Shown here: one piece after another, positions 1 to 8,670 of the stretch | Layout: every line of letters starts with the position of its first letter | Numbering within the stretch: position 1 is the first letter of the stretch | Assembly (NCBI GenBank): GCA_963819885.1 | Contig: CAWFXV010000031.1 | Coordinates: forward strand, 1-64,000 | Reading direction: 5' to 3' | Source: JACVRX01 sp963819885 | GTDB taxonomy: Bacteria; Actinomycetota; Actinomycetes; Jiangellales; Jiangellaceae | Length of the DNA stretch: 64,000 nucleotides | Made by a program: the position numbers and the translations under genes | The notes under the pieces: generated by a model | The model's input: only the letters and a program-made list of their open reading frames with translations | Told to the model about the DNA's origin: nothing | Databases searched by the model: none

Positions 1-495
1 GGTGCCTGCCGGTACACCAGAACGCCAGCCTCCTCGAAACCGAACGGCCGCGAAAGTAGTTTCGACGACCGCGGCGCGACGTCCTGGACGCAACGTCTCG
101 ATCGCTTCGGCGACGAGTTCGGCCATCAGTGCGCGGTCGACACCGTCCTCGACCGGGACGGCACCGATCGCAGTCTCGGCAACCTCGGCCGGGCGGGCCC
201 GACGGGCCCGTTCGCTGTCGACGACCAAGTGTCGAGCTACGGTCCACAACCACGGCCGGGCCGAACCCTTGTTCGGCGCCAGCGAGTCCGGACGCCGCCA
301 CGCTCGCAGGAGCGTCTCCTGTACGACATCTTCGGCCCGGTGGCGGTCTCCACCTACCAGCCGTAACACGTATCCCATCAGCGGAGCCGCGTGCTCGTCA
401 TAGAGAGCCCGGACCAGATCCTCGTCGGCCACCGGTGCTCTCACACTCCGTGCACGCCTCCCGAAGGGCCCTGGTTCAGCCGGCCGACGGTTCAT
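1..495 (-). CDS. ECF RNA polymerase sigma factor, cut by window edge
   Basis: Reading leftward from an ATG at 495, the product shows sigma-70 region 2 (DLVRALYDEHAAPLMGYV, then RAEDVVQETLLRAWRRP) and the start of region 4 (AIETLRPGRRAVVE). The ATG overlaps the TGA of the upstream membrane-protein gene (ATGA), which is why I prefer it to the GTGs at 444 and 432. The first 60 bases of the window do not encode a normal region 4 in one frame. The expected pieces (YFRGRS, EEAGVL, GVPAGT) appear in three successive frames, as if three single bases were missing near 58, 38 and 16. The 3' end lies outside the window. The family directs transcription of a stress or envelope regulon; the target is unknown. 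The indels may be an assembly-edge artefact or real decay. Confidence 0.75.
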   Translation of the reverse strand, partial: MNRRPAEPGPFGRRARSVRAPVADEDLVRALYDEHAAPLMGYVLRLVGGDRHRAEDVVQETLLRAWRRPDSLAPNKGSARPWLWTVARHLVVDSERARRARPAEVAETAIGAVPVEDGVDRALMAELVAEAIETLRPGRRAAVVETTFAAVRFRGGWRSGVPAGT

Positions 496-1235
496 CCGAC
501 CAGAACCCGTCCCAGGACGTACGCGACCGGCGCCGCGACGACGATCGGCATGGTCACCCGTAGCGGTGTCAATAGATCGACTGTGCTGTCACCCAATTCC
601 TCGCCCACCCGGTCTACGGCGGCCACCGCGGCCACGGCGGTCAATGCCACAAAGGTAGTCACGACCACTCCGCCGACCGCGGGCACGGTCGACGCGACAC
701 CATCGGCCACGGCGACGAGTGCTGCGGCCAGCGCTCCCGCGAACACCACCGCCAACGACCGCCGCAGCGCGGCCGGAGCCGGCAACAGCTCAGCCAGTCC
801 GACGGCACCCACTCCCAGCAGGCCGAGCCAAACCGCATGGACGCCGCCCTCAGCACCACGCAGCGCCAACCACGCCACCGGCAGCAGGGCCAGCGCGCAG
901 GCGGCCACCGTCATCGTCAATGACGTGGTCAGCGCGTGCCGACCGTCCCGTCGAATCAACTGGATCATGACGGCGACGACCAGAGCCGGGCCGAGCAGTG
1001 CAGCGACCGGCCACATCTCACTCGAGCCGCCCACGACCAGCCACACCGACGCGCCAACCGATACGACCAGCGCGAGCCACGCACCGGCCCGGATGGCCGG
1101 CACCGCGGCTGGTCGCACGCCGCCGAGGGTGAACACGACTTGCACGACAGCGACCCCGGCTCCCAAAAGCGGGCGTCCGAGCGCTGCCGCGATGGCGAGC
1201 ACCGCGACGAGCGCTGTGGACAGCACCGACGTCAT
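492..1235 (-). CDS. Conserved multi-pass membrane protein
   Basis: A 247-residue, very hydrophobic protein with about eight Ala/Val/Leu-rich membrane segments from the N-terminus onward, joined by short loops. I see no catalytic motif and cannot assign a transport function. The ATG at 1235 follows a GGGAAG ribosome site; a TTG one codon earlier is possible. It lies 26 bp after the MoaD-like gene and overlaps the ECF sigma gene by 4 bp, so it is probably the third gene of a four-gene operon starting at 2301. Position directly before an ECF sigma gene raises the possibility of a membrane-bound sensor or anti-sigma partner, but there is no zinc-binding anti-sigma motif to support that. Confidence 0.8.
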   Translation of the reverse strand: MTSVLSTALVAVLAIAAALGRPLLGAGVAVVQVVFTLGGVRPAAVPAIRAGAWLALVVSVGASVWLVVGGSSEMWPVAALLGPALVVAVMIQLIRRDGRHALTTSLTMTVAACALALLPVAWLALRGAEGGVHAVWLGLLGVGAVGLAELLPAPAALRRSLAVVFAGALAAALVAVADGVASTVPAVGGVVVTTFVALTAVAAVAAVDRVGEELGDSTVDLLTPLRVTMPIVVAAPVAYVLGRVLVG

Positions 1236-1261
1236 CAAGGGATCTTCCCAGAGCAGAATGC

Positions 1262-1522
1262 CTACCCCCCCGCGAACGGTGGCAACAACTCGACAATGGA
1301 ACCGTCATGCAACGGGATTGCAGCGTGATTTCGACGTCCTGCGGGGCTGCCGTCAGCGAGGACCGCGCACACCGCGAGAATCTCCGAGAACCGGGGCTGC
1401 GCCGCGTGCAAGTCCCGAGCAACGGCCAGGGCCTCGGCGACCGTGCCCCCGTCGACGACCTCCTCGGTCAGTCCGGCAGCGGCGCGCAACGAAGCCCAAT
1501 ACCGCACTGTCACCCGTGGCAT
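1262..1522 (-). CDS. MoaD/ThiS family sulfur-carrier protein
   Basis: An 86-residue beta-grasp protein beginning MPRVTVRYWASLRAAAG and ending PPFAGG. The C-terminal di-glycine is the hallmark of MoaD/ThiS carriers, which are adenylated and thiocarboxylated there to donate sulfur, usually to molybdopterin. Length and both ends match the family. The ATG at 1522 overlaps the 3' end of the upstream hydrolase gene by 13 bp, so translation is probably coupled. No other molybdenum-cofactor gene is visible nearby, so the acceptor is unknown; a stand-alone MoaD2-type carrier is the likeliest description. Confidence 0.82.
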   Translation of the reverse strand: MPRVTVRYWASLRAAAGLTEEVVDGGTVAEALAVARDLHAAQPRFSEILAVCAVLADGSPAGRRNHAAIPLHDGSIVELLPPFAGG

Positions 1523-2301
1523 TGGGCCACCAGCCAGCTGGCGATTCGCCGGGCGAGGTCCTCGTCCACCGCACCCTCCGCGTGACCGAAGTCTGGCAGC
1601 ACCCACAGTGTCGTCGGCCCGCGCGCGGCAGCGGACACCCGGCGTGCATGCTCAGCGGGAAACAGGTCGTCCCGATCGCCGTGGACCACGAGCAGCGGGA
1701 CGTCGATCTCCGCGGCGGCCGCGACGGGATCGATCGGATAGGGCTCTGCCCAGTCCCCGCGCATGATCCGGGTGCCGCGCGTGAGCCGGATGGCTGCGCG
1801 GCCCGGCGGGTTCAGTACGAGGCGGTGCAGAGTGCGCATTCGCGGCGTGCCGCGGTAGTACCACTGCCCAGGCCCGCTGACGGCTGCGACGGCATCCACT
1901 CCCCCATACAGCGCCGCATGCCGAAGCACCACCGCGGAGCCGAGCGAGAAGCCGAGGGTCGCCACCTGTGGATAGCCGAGCGAGCGGGCCCAGCCGACCG
2001 CCGCTTCGACATCGCGAACCTCGTGCCATCCCAGCGTGCTGACCCCGCGGGAACCGCCATGGCCACGCAGATCGAGCAGAACCAGCCCCGCGGTGGAGCG
2101 CATCCACCGGGCGATCCGGCGGACCCGTGGGTGCCGCGAGTGCAGTGTGAAGCCATGCACGACGACCACCGCCACGTCCCGCTGGCCGTCAACGGGCGGC
2201 AGGTGTTCCGCCGCCACGACCACGCCATCGTCGGCTTGCAGGCGGCGCCGGAAGCCATGGCCGTCCCACTCCGCGGGCGAGCGGACTTGAGTCGCCCTCA
2301 C
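1510..2301 (-). CDS. Alpha/beta hydrolase
   Basis: A 263-residue alpha/beta-hydrolase fold protein. VVVVHGF is the oxyanion-side strand, GFSLGSAVV is the nucleophile elbow with the catalytic Ser, VVHGDRDDLFP carries the acidic residue and DFGHAEGAV the catalytic His. No signal peptide is evident. The start is the GTG at 2301, preceded by GGATAGGG; the frame stays open further upstream but would then run into glnR. The gene is divergent from glnR (80 bp between starts) and is the first gene of a minus-strand operon with the MoaD-like, membrane and sigma-factor genes. Substrate unknown; esterase or lipase-like. Confidence 0.85.
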   Translation of the reverse strand: MRATQVRSPAEWDGHGFRRRLQADDGVVVAAEHLPPVDGQRDVAVVVVHGFTLHSRHPRVRRIARWMRSTAGLVLLDLRGHGGSRGVSTLGWHEVRDVEAAVGWARSLGYPQVATLGFSLGSAVVLRHAALYGGVDAVAAVSGPGQWYYRGTPRMRTLHRLVLNPPGRAAIRLTRGTRIMRGDWAEPYPIDPVAAAAEIDVPLLVVHGDRDDLFPAEHARRVSAAARGPTTLWVLPDFGHAEGAVDEDLARRIASWLVAQCHG

Positions 2302-2381
2302 ATGCCCTATCCTGTCAACACGTGGGCCCGGGCATTGTCGCCCTCCGGGTCCCCGTTGCATATCCGGCCAGAGGAGGCCGC

Positions 2382-3101
2382 ATGGGATCCACGATCCTCC
2401 TGCTGACCAATGCCTTGCGCCCATCGGCGGAGGTCCTCCCCGCACTCGGCCTGCTGCTGCATGACGTCCGGGTCGCACCGGCCGAGGCGGCGGCACTACT
2501 CGATGCCCCGGCGTGCGACGCCGTGCTGGTCGACGCCCGGCGAGATCTGGGCCACGCCCGAGGGCTGACTCGACTCATTCGCACGACCGGTGTCGACGTG
2601 CCCCTCATGGCCGTGGTCACCGAAGGCGGCCTGGCGGCGGTAACCGCCGACTGGGGTGTCGACGACGTGCTGCTCGACACAGCCGGGCCGGCCGAGGTCG
2701 AGGCTCGGTTGCGGCTCGCCCAGGGCCGGCTCGCGGCGGCCCAGTCCGGAGACGACGTGCCGGACGAGATCCGCTCCGGCGACCTGGTCGTCGACGAGGC
2801 CACCTACACCGCCCGCGTCTCCGGCCGCGCGCTCGACCTCACGTACAAGGAGTTCGAGCTGCTCAAGTTCATCGCGCAGCACCCGGGCCGGGTGTTCACC
2901 CGGGCGCAACTGCTGCAGGAGGTATGGGGCTACGACTACTTCGGCGGCACCCGCACGGTCGACGTACACGTGCGCCGGTTGCGGGCGAAGCTCGGTGCCG
3001 ACCACGAAGCGCTGATCGGCACCGTCCGCAACGTCGGCTATCGGTTCGTCGCCCAGGTATCTCCCCGCCGCAGCCAGGTGCCCGAACGCGCCGTTCGTTG
3101 A
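2382..3101 (+). CDS. glnR: GlnR-like OmpR-type nitrogen regulator
   Basis: A 239-residue protein with an atypical receiver domain (about residues 1-115, with DAVLVDARRDL where phosphoacceptor receivers have their Asp strand) and an OmpR/PhoB winged helix (LTYKEFELLKFIAQHPGR, then VWGYDYFGGTRTVDVHVRRL). The N-terminus (ILLLTNALRPSAEVLPALGLL) and the directly following mshD match the mycobacterial GlnR locus. GlnR of that group is a global nitrogen regulator acting without a cognate kinase, and no kinase is adjacent here. Start: ATG 2382 with AGAGGAGG about 5 bases upstream, preferred over a GTG 60 bases earlier. The intergenic stretch toward the divergent hydrolase is short and probably holds both promoters. 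Confidence 0.88.
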   Translation: MGSTILLLTNALRPSAEVLPALGLLLHDVRVAPAEAAALLDAPACDAVLVDARRDLGHARGLTRLIRTTGVDVPLMAVVTEGGLAAVTADWGVDDVLLDTAGPAEVEARLRLAQGRLAAAQSGDDVPDEIRSGDLVVDEATYTARVSGRALDLTYKEFELLKFIAQHPGRVFTRAQLLQEVWGYDYFGGTRTVDVHVRRLRAKLGADHEALIGTVRNVGYRFVAQVSPRRSQVPERAVR

Positions 3102-3970
3102 TCGAGGCGCGGCAACGGCTGGCCGACAACGAAGTCGAGGCCGTCGCCACCCTCGTCCAGGCCGCAACCAGAGCCGACGGTGTCGCTCCGCTGTCGGAGC
3201 AGGGTCTGTTCCGGCTTCGTGGAGACGAACGGGCTCGGCATGTGGTCGCACGAATCGACGGCACCGTCGTCGGATACGCACAACTTGACGACGGTAGCGG
3301 CGCGGCGGAACTCGTCGTTCACCCCGACCACCGGCGGCGCGGCTTCGGCCGCGGGCTGGTCACTCGGCTGATCATCGAGGCCGGGAGCTCGGAACTGAGG
3401 ATCTGGGCACACGGTGACGGCCGGCCCGCCGCGGCGCTGGCGACCGCGACCGGCTTCGACCGGGTTCGCTCGCTGTGGCAGATGAGCCGGTCGCTGAGCG
3501 ACGACCTGCCCGAGCCCCAGCTCCCGGATGGCATCGTGGTCGACACCTTCGTCGCCGGTTCGGATGACGAGGACTGGGTCGCGCTCAACGCCCGATCATT
3601 TGCCGAACACCCCGAACAGGGTGGGTGGACGATCGCCGACCTCCGGGATCGCGTAGCCGAACCGTGGTTCGACCCAGCAGGATTCTTCGTGGCCCGGCGC
3701 GGTCCGTCGATGGTCGGGTTTCACTGGACCAAGGTCCATGACGAGACCACCGGGGAGGTCTATGTCGTCGGCATCGACGCTGCCGAGCGGGGCCGCGGAC
3801 TGGGCAAAGCGCTCACTCTCCTTGGCATCCGCCACCTAAAAGGCCTGGGACTTGCCCGGGTCATCCTCTACGTCGACGAAGGAAACCAGGCCGCGGTCCG
3901 CCTTTACCGCGGGCTCGGCTTTCAGCGGGTTTCCGTCGACGTCATGTACGGGCGCCGCCCGGGCGGCTGA
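3098..3970 (+). CDS. mshD: Mycothiol synthase (tandem GNAT)
   Basis: A 290-residue protein with two GNAT acetyltransferase domains. The acetyl-CoA loop of the first is VHPDHRRRGFGRGLV; that of the second is IDAAERGRGLGKALT followed by LYVDEGNQAAVRLYRGLGF. MshD acetylates Cys-GlcN-Ins in the last step of mycothiol synthesis. The size fits, and the position directly after glnR matches the mycobacterial arrangement. The start is probably the TTG at 3098, which overlaps the glnR TGA (TTGA). Upstream in this frame there is only antisense-like sequence inside glnR, so longer starts are not credible. Presence of mshD implies a mycothiol-using actinobacterium. Confidence 0.88.
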   Translation: MIEARQRLADNEVEAVATLVQAATRADGVAPLSEQGLFRLRGDERARHVVARIDGTVVGYAQLDDGSGAAELVVHPDHRRRGFGRGLVTRLIIEAGSSELRIWAHGDGRPAAALATATGFDRVRSLWQMSRSLSDDLPEPQLPDGIVVDTFVAGSDDEDWVALNARSFAEHPEQGGWTIADLRDRVAEPWFDPAGFFVARRGPSMVGFHWTKVHDETTGEVYVVGIDAAERGRGLGKALTLLGIRHLKGLGLARVILYVDEGNQAAVRLYRGLGFQRVSVDVMYGRRPGG

Positions 3971-4045
3971 TTGCTCGGCCTACCCGACCAGTTCAGCCAG
4001 CCCGCGTCTACCGCCCGTTGACGTTGCCGTGTCAACATGTGAAGC

Positions 4046-6148
4046 ATGGCGGTGGCGGTGGCGGCGGCGGAGGCGGTGCGGACGGAGGAGAGGTACCTCG
4101 ACCGCGAGTTTTCCTGGCTGGCCTTCAACACCCGCGTTCTCGAGCTGGCCGAGGACCCGGACGTGCCGCTCCTGGAGCGGGCCAGATTCCTGGCCATCTT
4201 CTCCAGCAATCTCGACGAGTTCTTCATGGTTCGGGTGGCCGGTCTCAAACGGCGCATTGCCGCTGGCGTCGCCGTCCGGGCCGCGAGCGGCCTGCTCCCC
4301 AGGGAGGTGCACGGGGGCACATTCACCCGGACTCGCGAGCTGATGTCCCGACAGGCCAGCTGTTTCCACGACGACGTGCTGCCGGCGCTGGTGAAGGAAG
4401 GCATCGAGGTCACCCGTTGGGACGATCTCGACGATGCCGAACACAGCCGGCTGCGGGAGCTGTTCGGCGAACGGATCTTCCCGGTGTTGACGCCCCTGGC
4501 TGTCGACCCGGCCCATCCGTTCCCCTACATCTCCGGGCTCTCGCTCAACCTGGCCGTCGTCCTCCGCAACCCTCGCACGGCGACTGAGCACTTCGCCCGG
4601 GTCAAAGTCCCGCCGAACTTTCCGCGATTCTTGCCAGTCGCGGAGCAGCAGTTCGTCCCGCTCGAGGATGTCATCGCCGCCCACCTGTCCCAGCTCTTCC
4701 CCGGCATGGAGGTGCTGCAGCACCACAGTTTCCGGGTCACTCGGAACGAGGACGTCGAGGTCGAGGAGGACGACGCCGAGAACCTGCTCACCGCCATGGA
4801 ACGCGAACTCATGCGCCGGCGGTTCGGCCCGGCTGTCCGACTCGAGGTCGAGGAAACCGTCGACCCGCACGTGCTCGACCTGCTGCAACGCGAGCTCGGC
4901 GTGACCAGCAACGAGGTGCTGCACCTGCCCGGACCGCTGGATCTGACCGGTCTTTTCCGGATCGCCGACCTCGACCGTGCCGAGCACAAGTACCGCCCGT
5001 TCCTACCGGCCACCCACCGGGATCTGCCGGACGTGGAATCCGCGTCGCCGGCGGACATGTTCGCCGCGATCCGGGCCGCAGACATCCTGGTCCACCACCC
5101 ATACGACTCGTTCTCCACGAGCGTTCAGCGGTTCATCGAGCAGGCGGCGGCCGACCAGCGGGTTCTCGGGATCAAGCAGACCCTGTACCGGACTAGCGGT
5201 GACTCCCCTATCGTCGACGCTCTGATCGACGCCGCCGAGGCCGGCAAGCAGGTGCTGGCACTGGTCGAGATCAAGGCCCGCTTCGACGAGCAAGCCAACA
5301 TCACCTGGGCACGCAAACTCGAACAGGCGGGCGTGCACGTCGTCTACGGCATGGTGGGGCTCAAGACCCACTGCAAGCTCTGCCTGGTCGTGCGCGACGA
5401 AGCAGATCATGGCGGGGGGATCCGTCGGTACAGCCACTTCGGCACGGGCAACTACCATCCCAAGACGGCCCGGCTTTACGAGGACCTCGGCCTGCTCACT
5501 GCCGACCCGGTGGTCGCCAAGGACGTCAACCACCTGTTCAACTCGCTGTCGGGCTATTCCATCGACTCCGAATACGAACGGCTGCTGGTCGCGCCACATG
5601 CGCTCCGCAGCGGCATCGTCGAACGCATCGAGGGCGAGATCGAGAACCATCAGGCCGGCCGTCCGGCCGCGATCCGGTTCAAGATGAACAGCTTGGTCGA
5701 CGAGGGCATCATCGATGCGCTCTACGACGCGTCCATCGCCGGAGTTCCGGTCGACCTGTGGATCCGCGGCATCTGCTGCCTCCGTCCGGGGGTTCCGGAG
5801 TTGTCGGAGAACATCCGGGTGCGCAGCACCCTTGGCCGCTTCCTGGAGCACTCGCGCATCCTTGCCTTCCAGAACGACGACGACCCCGAGTACTGGATCG
5901 GCTCGGCCGACCTGATGCACCGCAACCTCGACCGGCGGGTCGAAACGATGGTCCGCCTCGGCAGCCCCGCCCACGAGAGCGAGCTCCGCGCCCTGTTCGA
6001 CCTCGCTTTCGACGATCGGGTCGCATCCTGGCATCTCCAACCGGACAGCACATGGGTCCGAGTCCACAAGGACGAGGCAGGTCAGCCGCTGGCCGACCTG
6101 CAGGAGATCCTGATCGAGCAGAAGAGCCGGCGTAGGGCTGCGGCGTGA
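4046..6148 (+). CDS. ppk1: Polyphosphate kinase PPK1
   Basis: A 700-residue PPK1, full family length. The N-terminal domain begins YLDREFSWLAFNTRVLELA; the head domain and two PLD-like catalytic domains follow. The phosphorylated His is expected in SHFGTGNYHPKTARLY (H464), followed by HLFNSLSGYS; the second catalytic domain contains IRGICCLRPGVPE. The enzyme makes polyphosphate from ATP reversibly in the cytoplasm. The ATG at 4046 lacks a strong ribosome site, and the first codons lie in a GGT/GGC-rich run. The CYTH-CHAD gene overlaps its stop (GTGA) and the Nudix gene overlaps that, so ppk1 heads a polyphosphate/nucleotide operon. Neighbouring pstSCAB suggests phosphate control. Confidence 0.95.
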   Translation: MAVAVAAAEAVRTEERYLDREFSWLAFNTRVLELAEDPDVPLLERARFLAIFSSNLDEFFMVRVAGLKRRIAAGVAVRAASGLLPREVHGGTFTRTRELMSRQASCFHDDVLPALVKEGIEVTRWDDLDDAEHSRLRELFGERIFPVLTPLAVDPAHPFPYISGLSLNLAVVLRNPRTATEHFARVKVPPNFPRFLPVAEQQFVPLEDVIAAHLSQLFPGMEVLQHHSFRVTRNEDVEVEEDDAENLLTAMERELMRRRFGPAVRLEVEETVDPHVLDLLQRELGVTSNEVLHLPGPLDLTGLFRIADLDRAEHKYRPFLPATHRDLPDVESASPADMFAAIRAADILVHHPYDSFSTSVQRFIEQAAADQRVLGIKQTLYRTSGDSPIVDALIDAAEAGKQVLALVEIKARFDEQANITWARKLEQAGVHVVYGMVGLKTHCKLCLVVRDEADHGGGIRRYSHFGTGNYHPKTARLYEDLGLLTADPVVAKDVNHLFNSLSGYSIDSEYERLLVAPHALRSGIVERIEGEIENHQAGRPAAIRFKMNSLVDEGIIDALYDASIAGVPVDLWIRGICCLRPGVPELSENIRVRSTLGRFLEHSRILAFQNDDDPEYWIGSADLMHRNLDRRVETMVRLGSPAHESELRALFDLAFDDRVASWHLQPDSTWVRVHKDEAGQPLADLQEILIEQKSRRRAAA

Positions 6149-7716
6149 GCGCTGCGGAACCGGTGCCGACGGTTCGCGAGGTCGAGCACAAGTTCCGCGT
6201 CCACGGCCTCTACCGGATCCCGGACCTGACCCAGGCGGACCTGATATCCGCAGTAGAAGACCGCGGCGTCATCGAACTGGAGACCGCGTACTACGACACG
6301 CCAGACCTGCGACTCCTTCGCGAGGGAATGAACCTTCGCCGCCGCATCGGCGGGCCTGACGAGGGCTGGCATCTCAAGCTCACGGTGCCGGAAGCAGCAG
6401 CAGAGGTTCGCGACGAGCTGCGGTTGCCCCTCGAAGCCGGAGAGCCGCAGGCACCTCCGATGGAGCTGCTCGACTTCGTTCGTTCCGTCGTTCGCCACAG
6501 TCCGGTACACCCGGTGGTGACACTGCGCACGACCCGGCACGTCCGGCATGTGCTCGACAACGACGGGCGGCAGGCCGCCGAGCTGACCGATGACGTCGTC
6601 CAGGCCATCGACGGCTCCGGCCAGGTGTCCGCGCAGTTTCGGGAGCTCGAGCTCGAGCTGTCGGAGGAAACCCCACCAGAGCTCGTCGAGCACGTCGTCA
6701 CGCAACTCGGCGAATCCGGGGCCGTCAGCGGCGAGTTCGTCTCGAAACCGGTCCGCGCATTGGGTGCCCAGGCGGCGGCCGCTCCCGAAGTTCCGGAACC
6801 AGCGGATGTCGGATCCGACGACCCGGCGGACGCCGCTGTTCAGGCCTTCATCGCCATGCACACTCGCGCCTTCCGGGCGGCCGATCTGGTCTACCGGCGC
6901 GACCCGGAAGGTCCATGGGACGCAGTGCACAAGATGCGCGTGGCTGCCCGGAGGCTGCGCAGCGGGCTGCGGGTTTTCCGGCCGCTGCTCGACCGGGAGT
7001 GGGCCGACGAACTGCGTGAGGAACTGCGATGGGCCGCCAAGGGGCTCGGCGAACTGCGGGAACTGGACGTGCTGATTGCCCGGCTGGAGGAACGGATGGC
7101 CGCATTGCCGGCCGATGCAGTGCCAGAGGACCCGGCCATGACCGTGCTCGGCCGGACCCTCGAGCAGCGAATGGAGGCTCGCGCCAGGGTATCGGTGCTG
7201 CTCTCGACGGATCGCTACGTCGACCTGCATGAACGTCTGGTCGCTGCCGCCGCGAAGCCACCGGCCACCGAAGCAGCGAACGCGCCGGCCGGCGAGGCGC
7301 TCCCGCCACTGGTGCGCAAGGCGTGGCAGCGATTGGCGAAGCGCGCAGAGGCCGTTCTCGACGACGAGTCGGCGCTGCCAGGTGGTGCGCCCGACGACGA
7401 GTGGCACCAAGCTCGCATCGCGGCCAAGAGAGCTCGATATGCCGGCGAAGCGGTCGCGCCCGTCCTCGGAAAGGAGGCAAAGGCGTTCGCGGAGCAGATG
7501 GAGCGCGTGACAGAAATCCTCGGTGAACACCAGGATGCCGCCGATGCCGGGGCCGCGATCCAGGCGATGGCTGCGAATGCCGACGCGCCAGCCAGTTTCA
7601 CCTTCGGCGTGCTGTTCGCGGCGGAGCGGGAGCAGGTCACGGCAACCCGCCGCGAGTTCGCCCAGCTCTGGCCCAAGGTCAGCCGGCCAAAATGGCGGCG
7701 GTGGTTGGCACCGTGA
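6145..7716 (+). CDS. CYTH and CHAD domain protein
   Basis: A 523-residue protein. Residues about 10-200 form a CYTH (triphosphate tunnel) domain with the signature EVEHKF near the N-terminus and basic/acidic strand repeats such as NLRRRI and WHLKLTV. Residues about 225-520 form a CHAD helical domain with the conserved HKMRVAARRLRSGLRVF and WHQARIAAKRARYAGE basic helices. CYTH domains hydrolyse triphosphates or polyphosphate, and CHAD domains bind polyphosphate. The GTG start overlaps the ppk1 stop, so the two are translationally coupled, which fits turnover or granule binding of the PPK1 product. Confidence 0.9.
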   Translation: MSAAEPVPTVREVEHKFRVHGLYRIPDLTQADLISAVEDRGVIELETAYYDTPDLRLLREGMNLRRRIGGPDEGWHLKLTVPEAAAEVRDELRLPLEAGEPQAPPMELLDFVRSVVRHSPVHPVVTLRTTRHVRHVLDNDGRQAAELTDDVVQAIDGSGQVSAQFRELELELSEETPPELVEHVVTQLGESGAVSGEFVSKPVRALGAQAAAAPEVPEPADVGSDDPADAAVQAFIAMHTRAFRAADLVYRRDPEGPWDAVHKMRVAARRLRSGLRVFRPLLDREWADELREELRWAAKGLGELRELDVLIARLEERMAALPADAVPEDPAMTVLGRTLEQRMEARARVSVLLSTDRYVDLHERLVAAAAKPPATEAANAPAGEALPPLVRKAWQRLAKRAEAVLDDESALPGGAPDDEWHQARIAAKRARYAGEAVAPVLGKEAKAFAEQMERVTEILGEHQDAADAGAAIQAMAANADAPASFTFGVLFAAEREQVTATRREFAQLWPKVSRPKWRRWLAP

Positions 7717-8618
7717 GCCGTCCCGAGGCCTCCGACGGCACCGTCGTCGCGGCGGGTGCCGTCGTGTGGCGACCTGATCCAGCGCATGACGGTGGAGTCG
7801 AGATCTGCCTGGTTCACCGTCCCCGCTACGACGACTGGTCGCTCCCCAAAGGAAAGCTGGATCGCGGGGAGCACCTGCTCGCATGTGCGGTGCGTGAGGT
7901 CGAGGAGGAGACCGGCCAGCGGGTCATTCTCGGCCGACCGCTGCCGACACAGCACTACGAAGCCAGCGGCCGGCCCAAACGAGTGCACTATTGGGCCGCC
8001 CGAGCCGACGACGATTCGCCCGAGTGGCCCGGCACGAAGGAGATCGACGAGATCGCATTCCTGCCGGTGACCGAGGCCGCCCGCCGGCTCACCCACCCCC
8101 GCGACGCCGACGTCGTCGCCGCGCTGCTCGACGGCGAGATTCGCACGGTGCCGTTCGTCGTGCTTCGGCACACGGAGGCGCTCAAGCGCTCGTCGTGGGA
8201 CGGGCCCGACGAGTTGCGGCCGCTGACCGAGCAGGGCACGGCAGACGCGCGCGGCCTGGTTCCGCCGTTCACCGCGCTTGGGCTCGCCCGGGTGGTGTCC
8301 AGCGACGCGGTGCGATGCGTCGACAGCGTGCAGCCCCTAGCCGACGCGATCGGTGTGCCGGTGGAGCGTGAGCCGGTGGTGTCCGAGGAGCGTTACCTCG
8401 AGCAGCCGTTGGGTGCGGGGAAGTTGACCCGAGCTCTGCTCGCCGACGGCGCTCGAACTGTCGTCTGCTCGCACCGGCCGGTGCTTCCCGAGGTGATCCA
8501 GGCTGCGGCAGAGCAAGCGCCCGAACTGGCGCCGAAAGAGCCTCTTCACGTCGGCGACTTCGTGGTCTTCCACCACCGCGGCGGCGTACCGGTGGCCGTC
8601 GAGCGGTTCGACATCTAG
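7713..8618 (+). CDS. Nudix hydrolase / histidine phosphatase fusion (MutT1-like)
   Basis: A 301-residue two-domain protein. The N-terminal half has a complete Nudix box starting PKGKLDRGEH and ending REVEEETG. The C-terminal half is a histidine-phosphatase (SixA-like) domain entered by VLRHTEALK, with the RH pair kept but the third motif residue Thr, and a second His in VVCSHRPVLPE. Mycobacterial MutT1 has this architecture, removes 8-oxo-dGTP and diadenosine polyphosphates, and lies beside ppk1, as here. The GTG at 7713 overlaps the previous stop (GTGA); an ATG 21 bases upstream is in frame but would lengthen the overlap. Confidence 0.88.
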   Translation: MSRPEASDGTVVAAGAVVWRPDPAHDGGVEICLVHRPRYDDWSLPKGKLDRGEHLLACAVREVEEETGQRVILGRPLPTQHYEASGRPKRVHYWAARADDDSPEWPGTKEIDEIAFLPVTEAARRLTHPRDADVVAALLDGEIRTVPFVVLRHTEALKRSSWDGPDELRPLTEQGTADARGLVPPFTALGLARVVSSDAVRCVDSVQPLADAIGVPVEREPVVSEERYLEQPLGAGKLTRALLADGARTVVCSHRPVLPEVIQAAAEQAPELAPKEPLHVGDFVVFHHRGGVPVAVERFDI

Positions 8619-8670
8619 CCACGAGCCGGCGCAGAGCCCGTCTCGACCTGCGCCGTGGCAGCGTGGCGCC

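Noticed and set aside
391..2406. Open frame of 671 codons on the plus strand
   Set aside because: It lies antisense to four convincing minus-strand genes (hydrolase, MoaD-like, membrane protein, sigma factor); its Ala/Thr/Pro-rich composition is typical of a shadow frame.
4050..4075. GGT/GGC-rich simple repeat at the ppk1 start
   Set aside because: It is explained by Val/Ala codons of the ppk1 N-terminus; not long enough to be a notable repeat.
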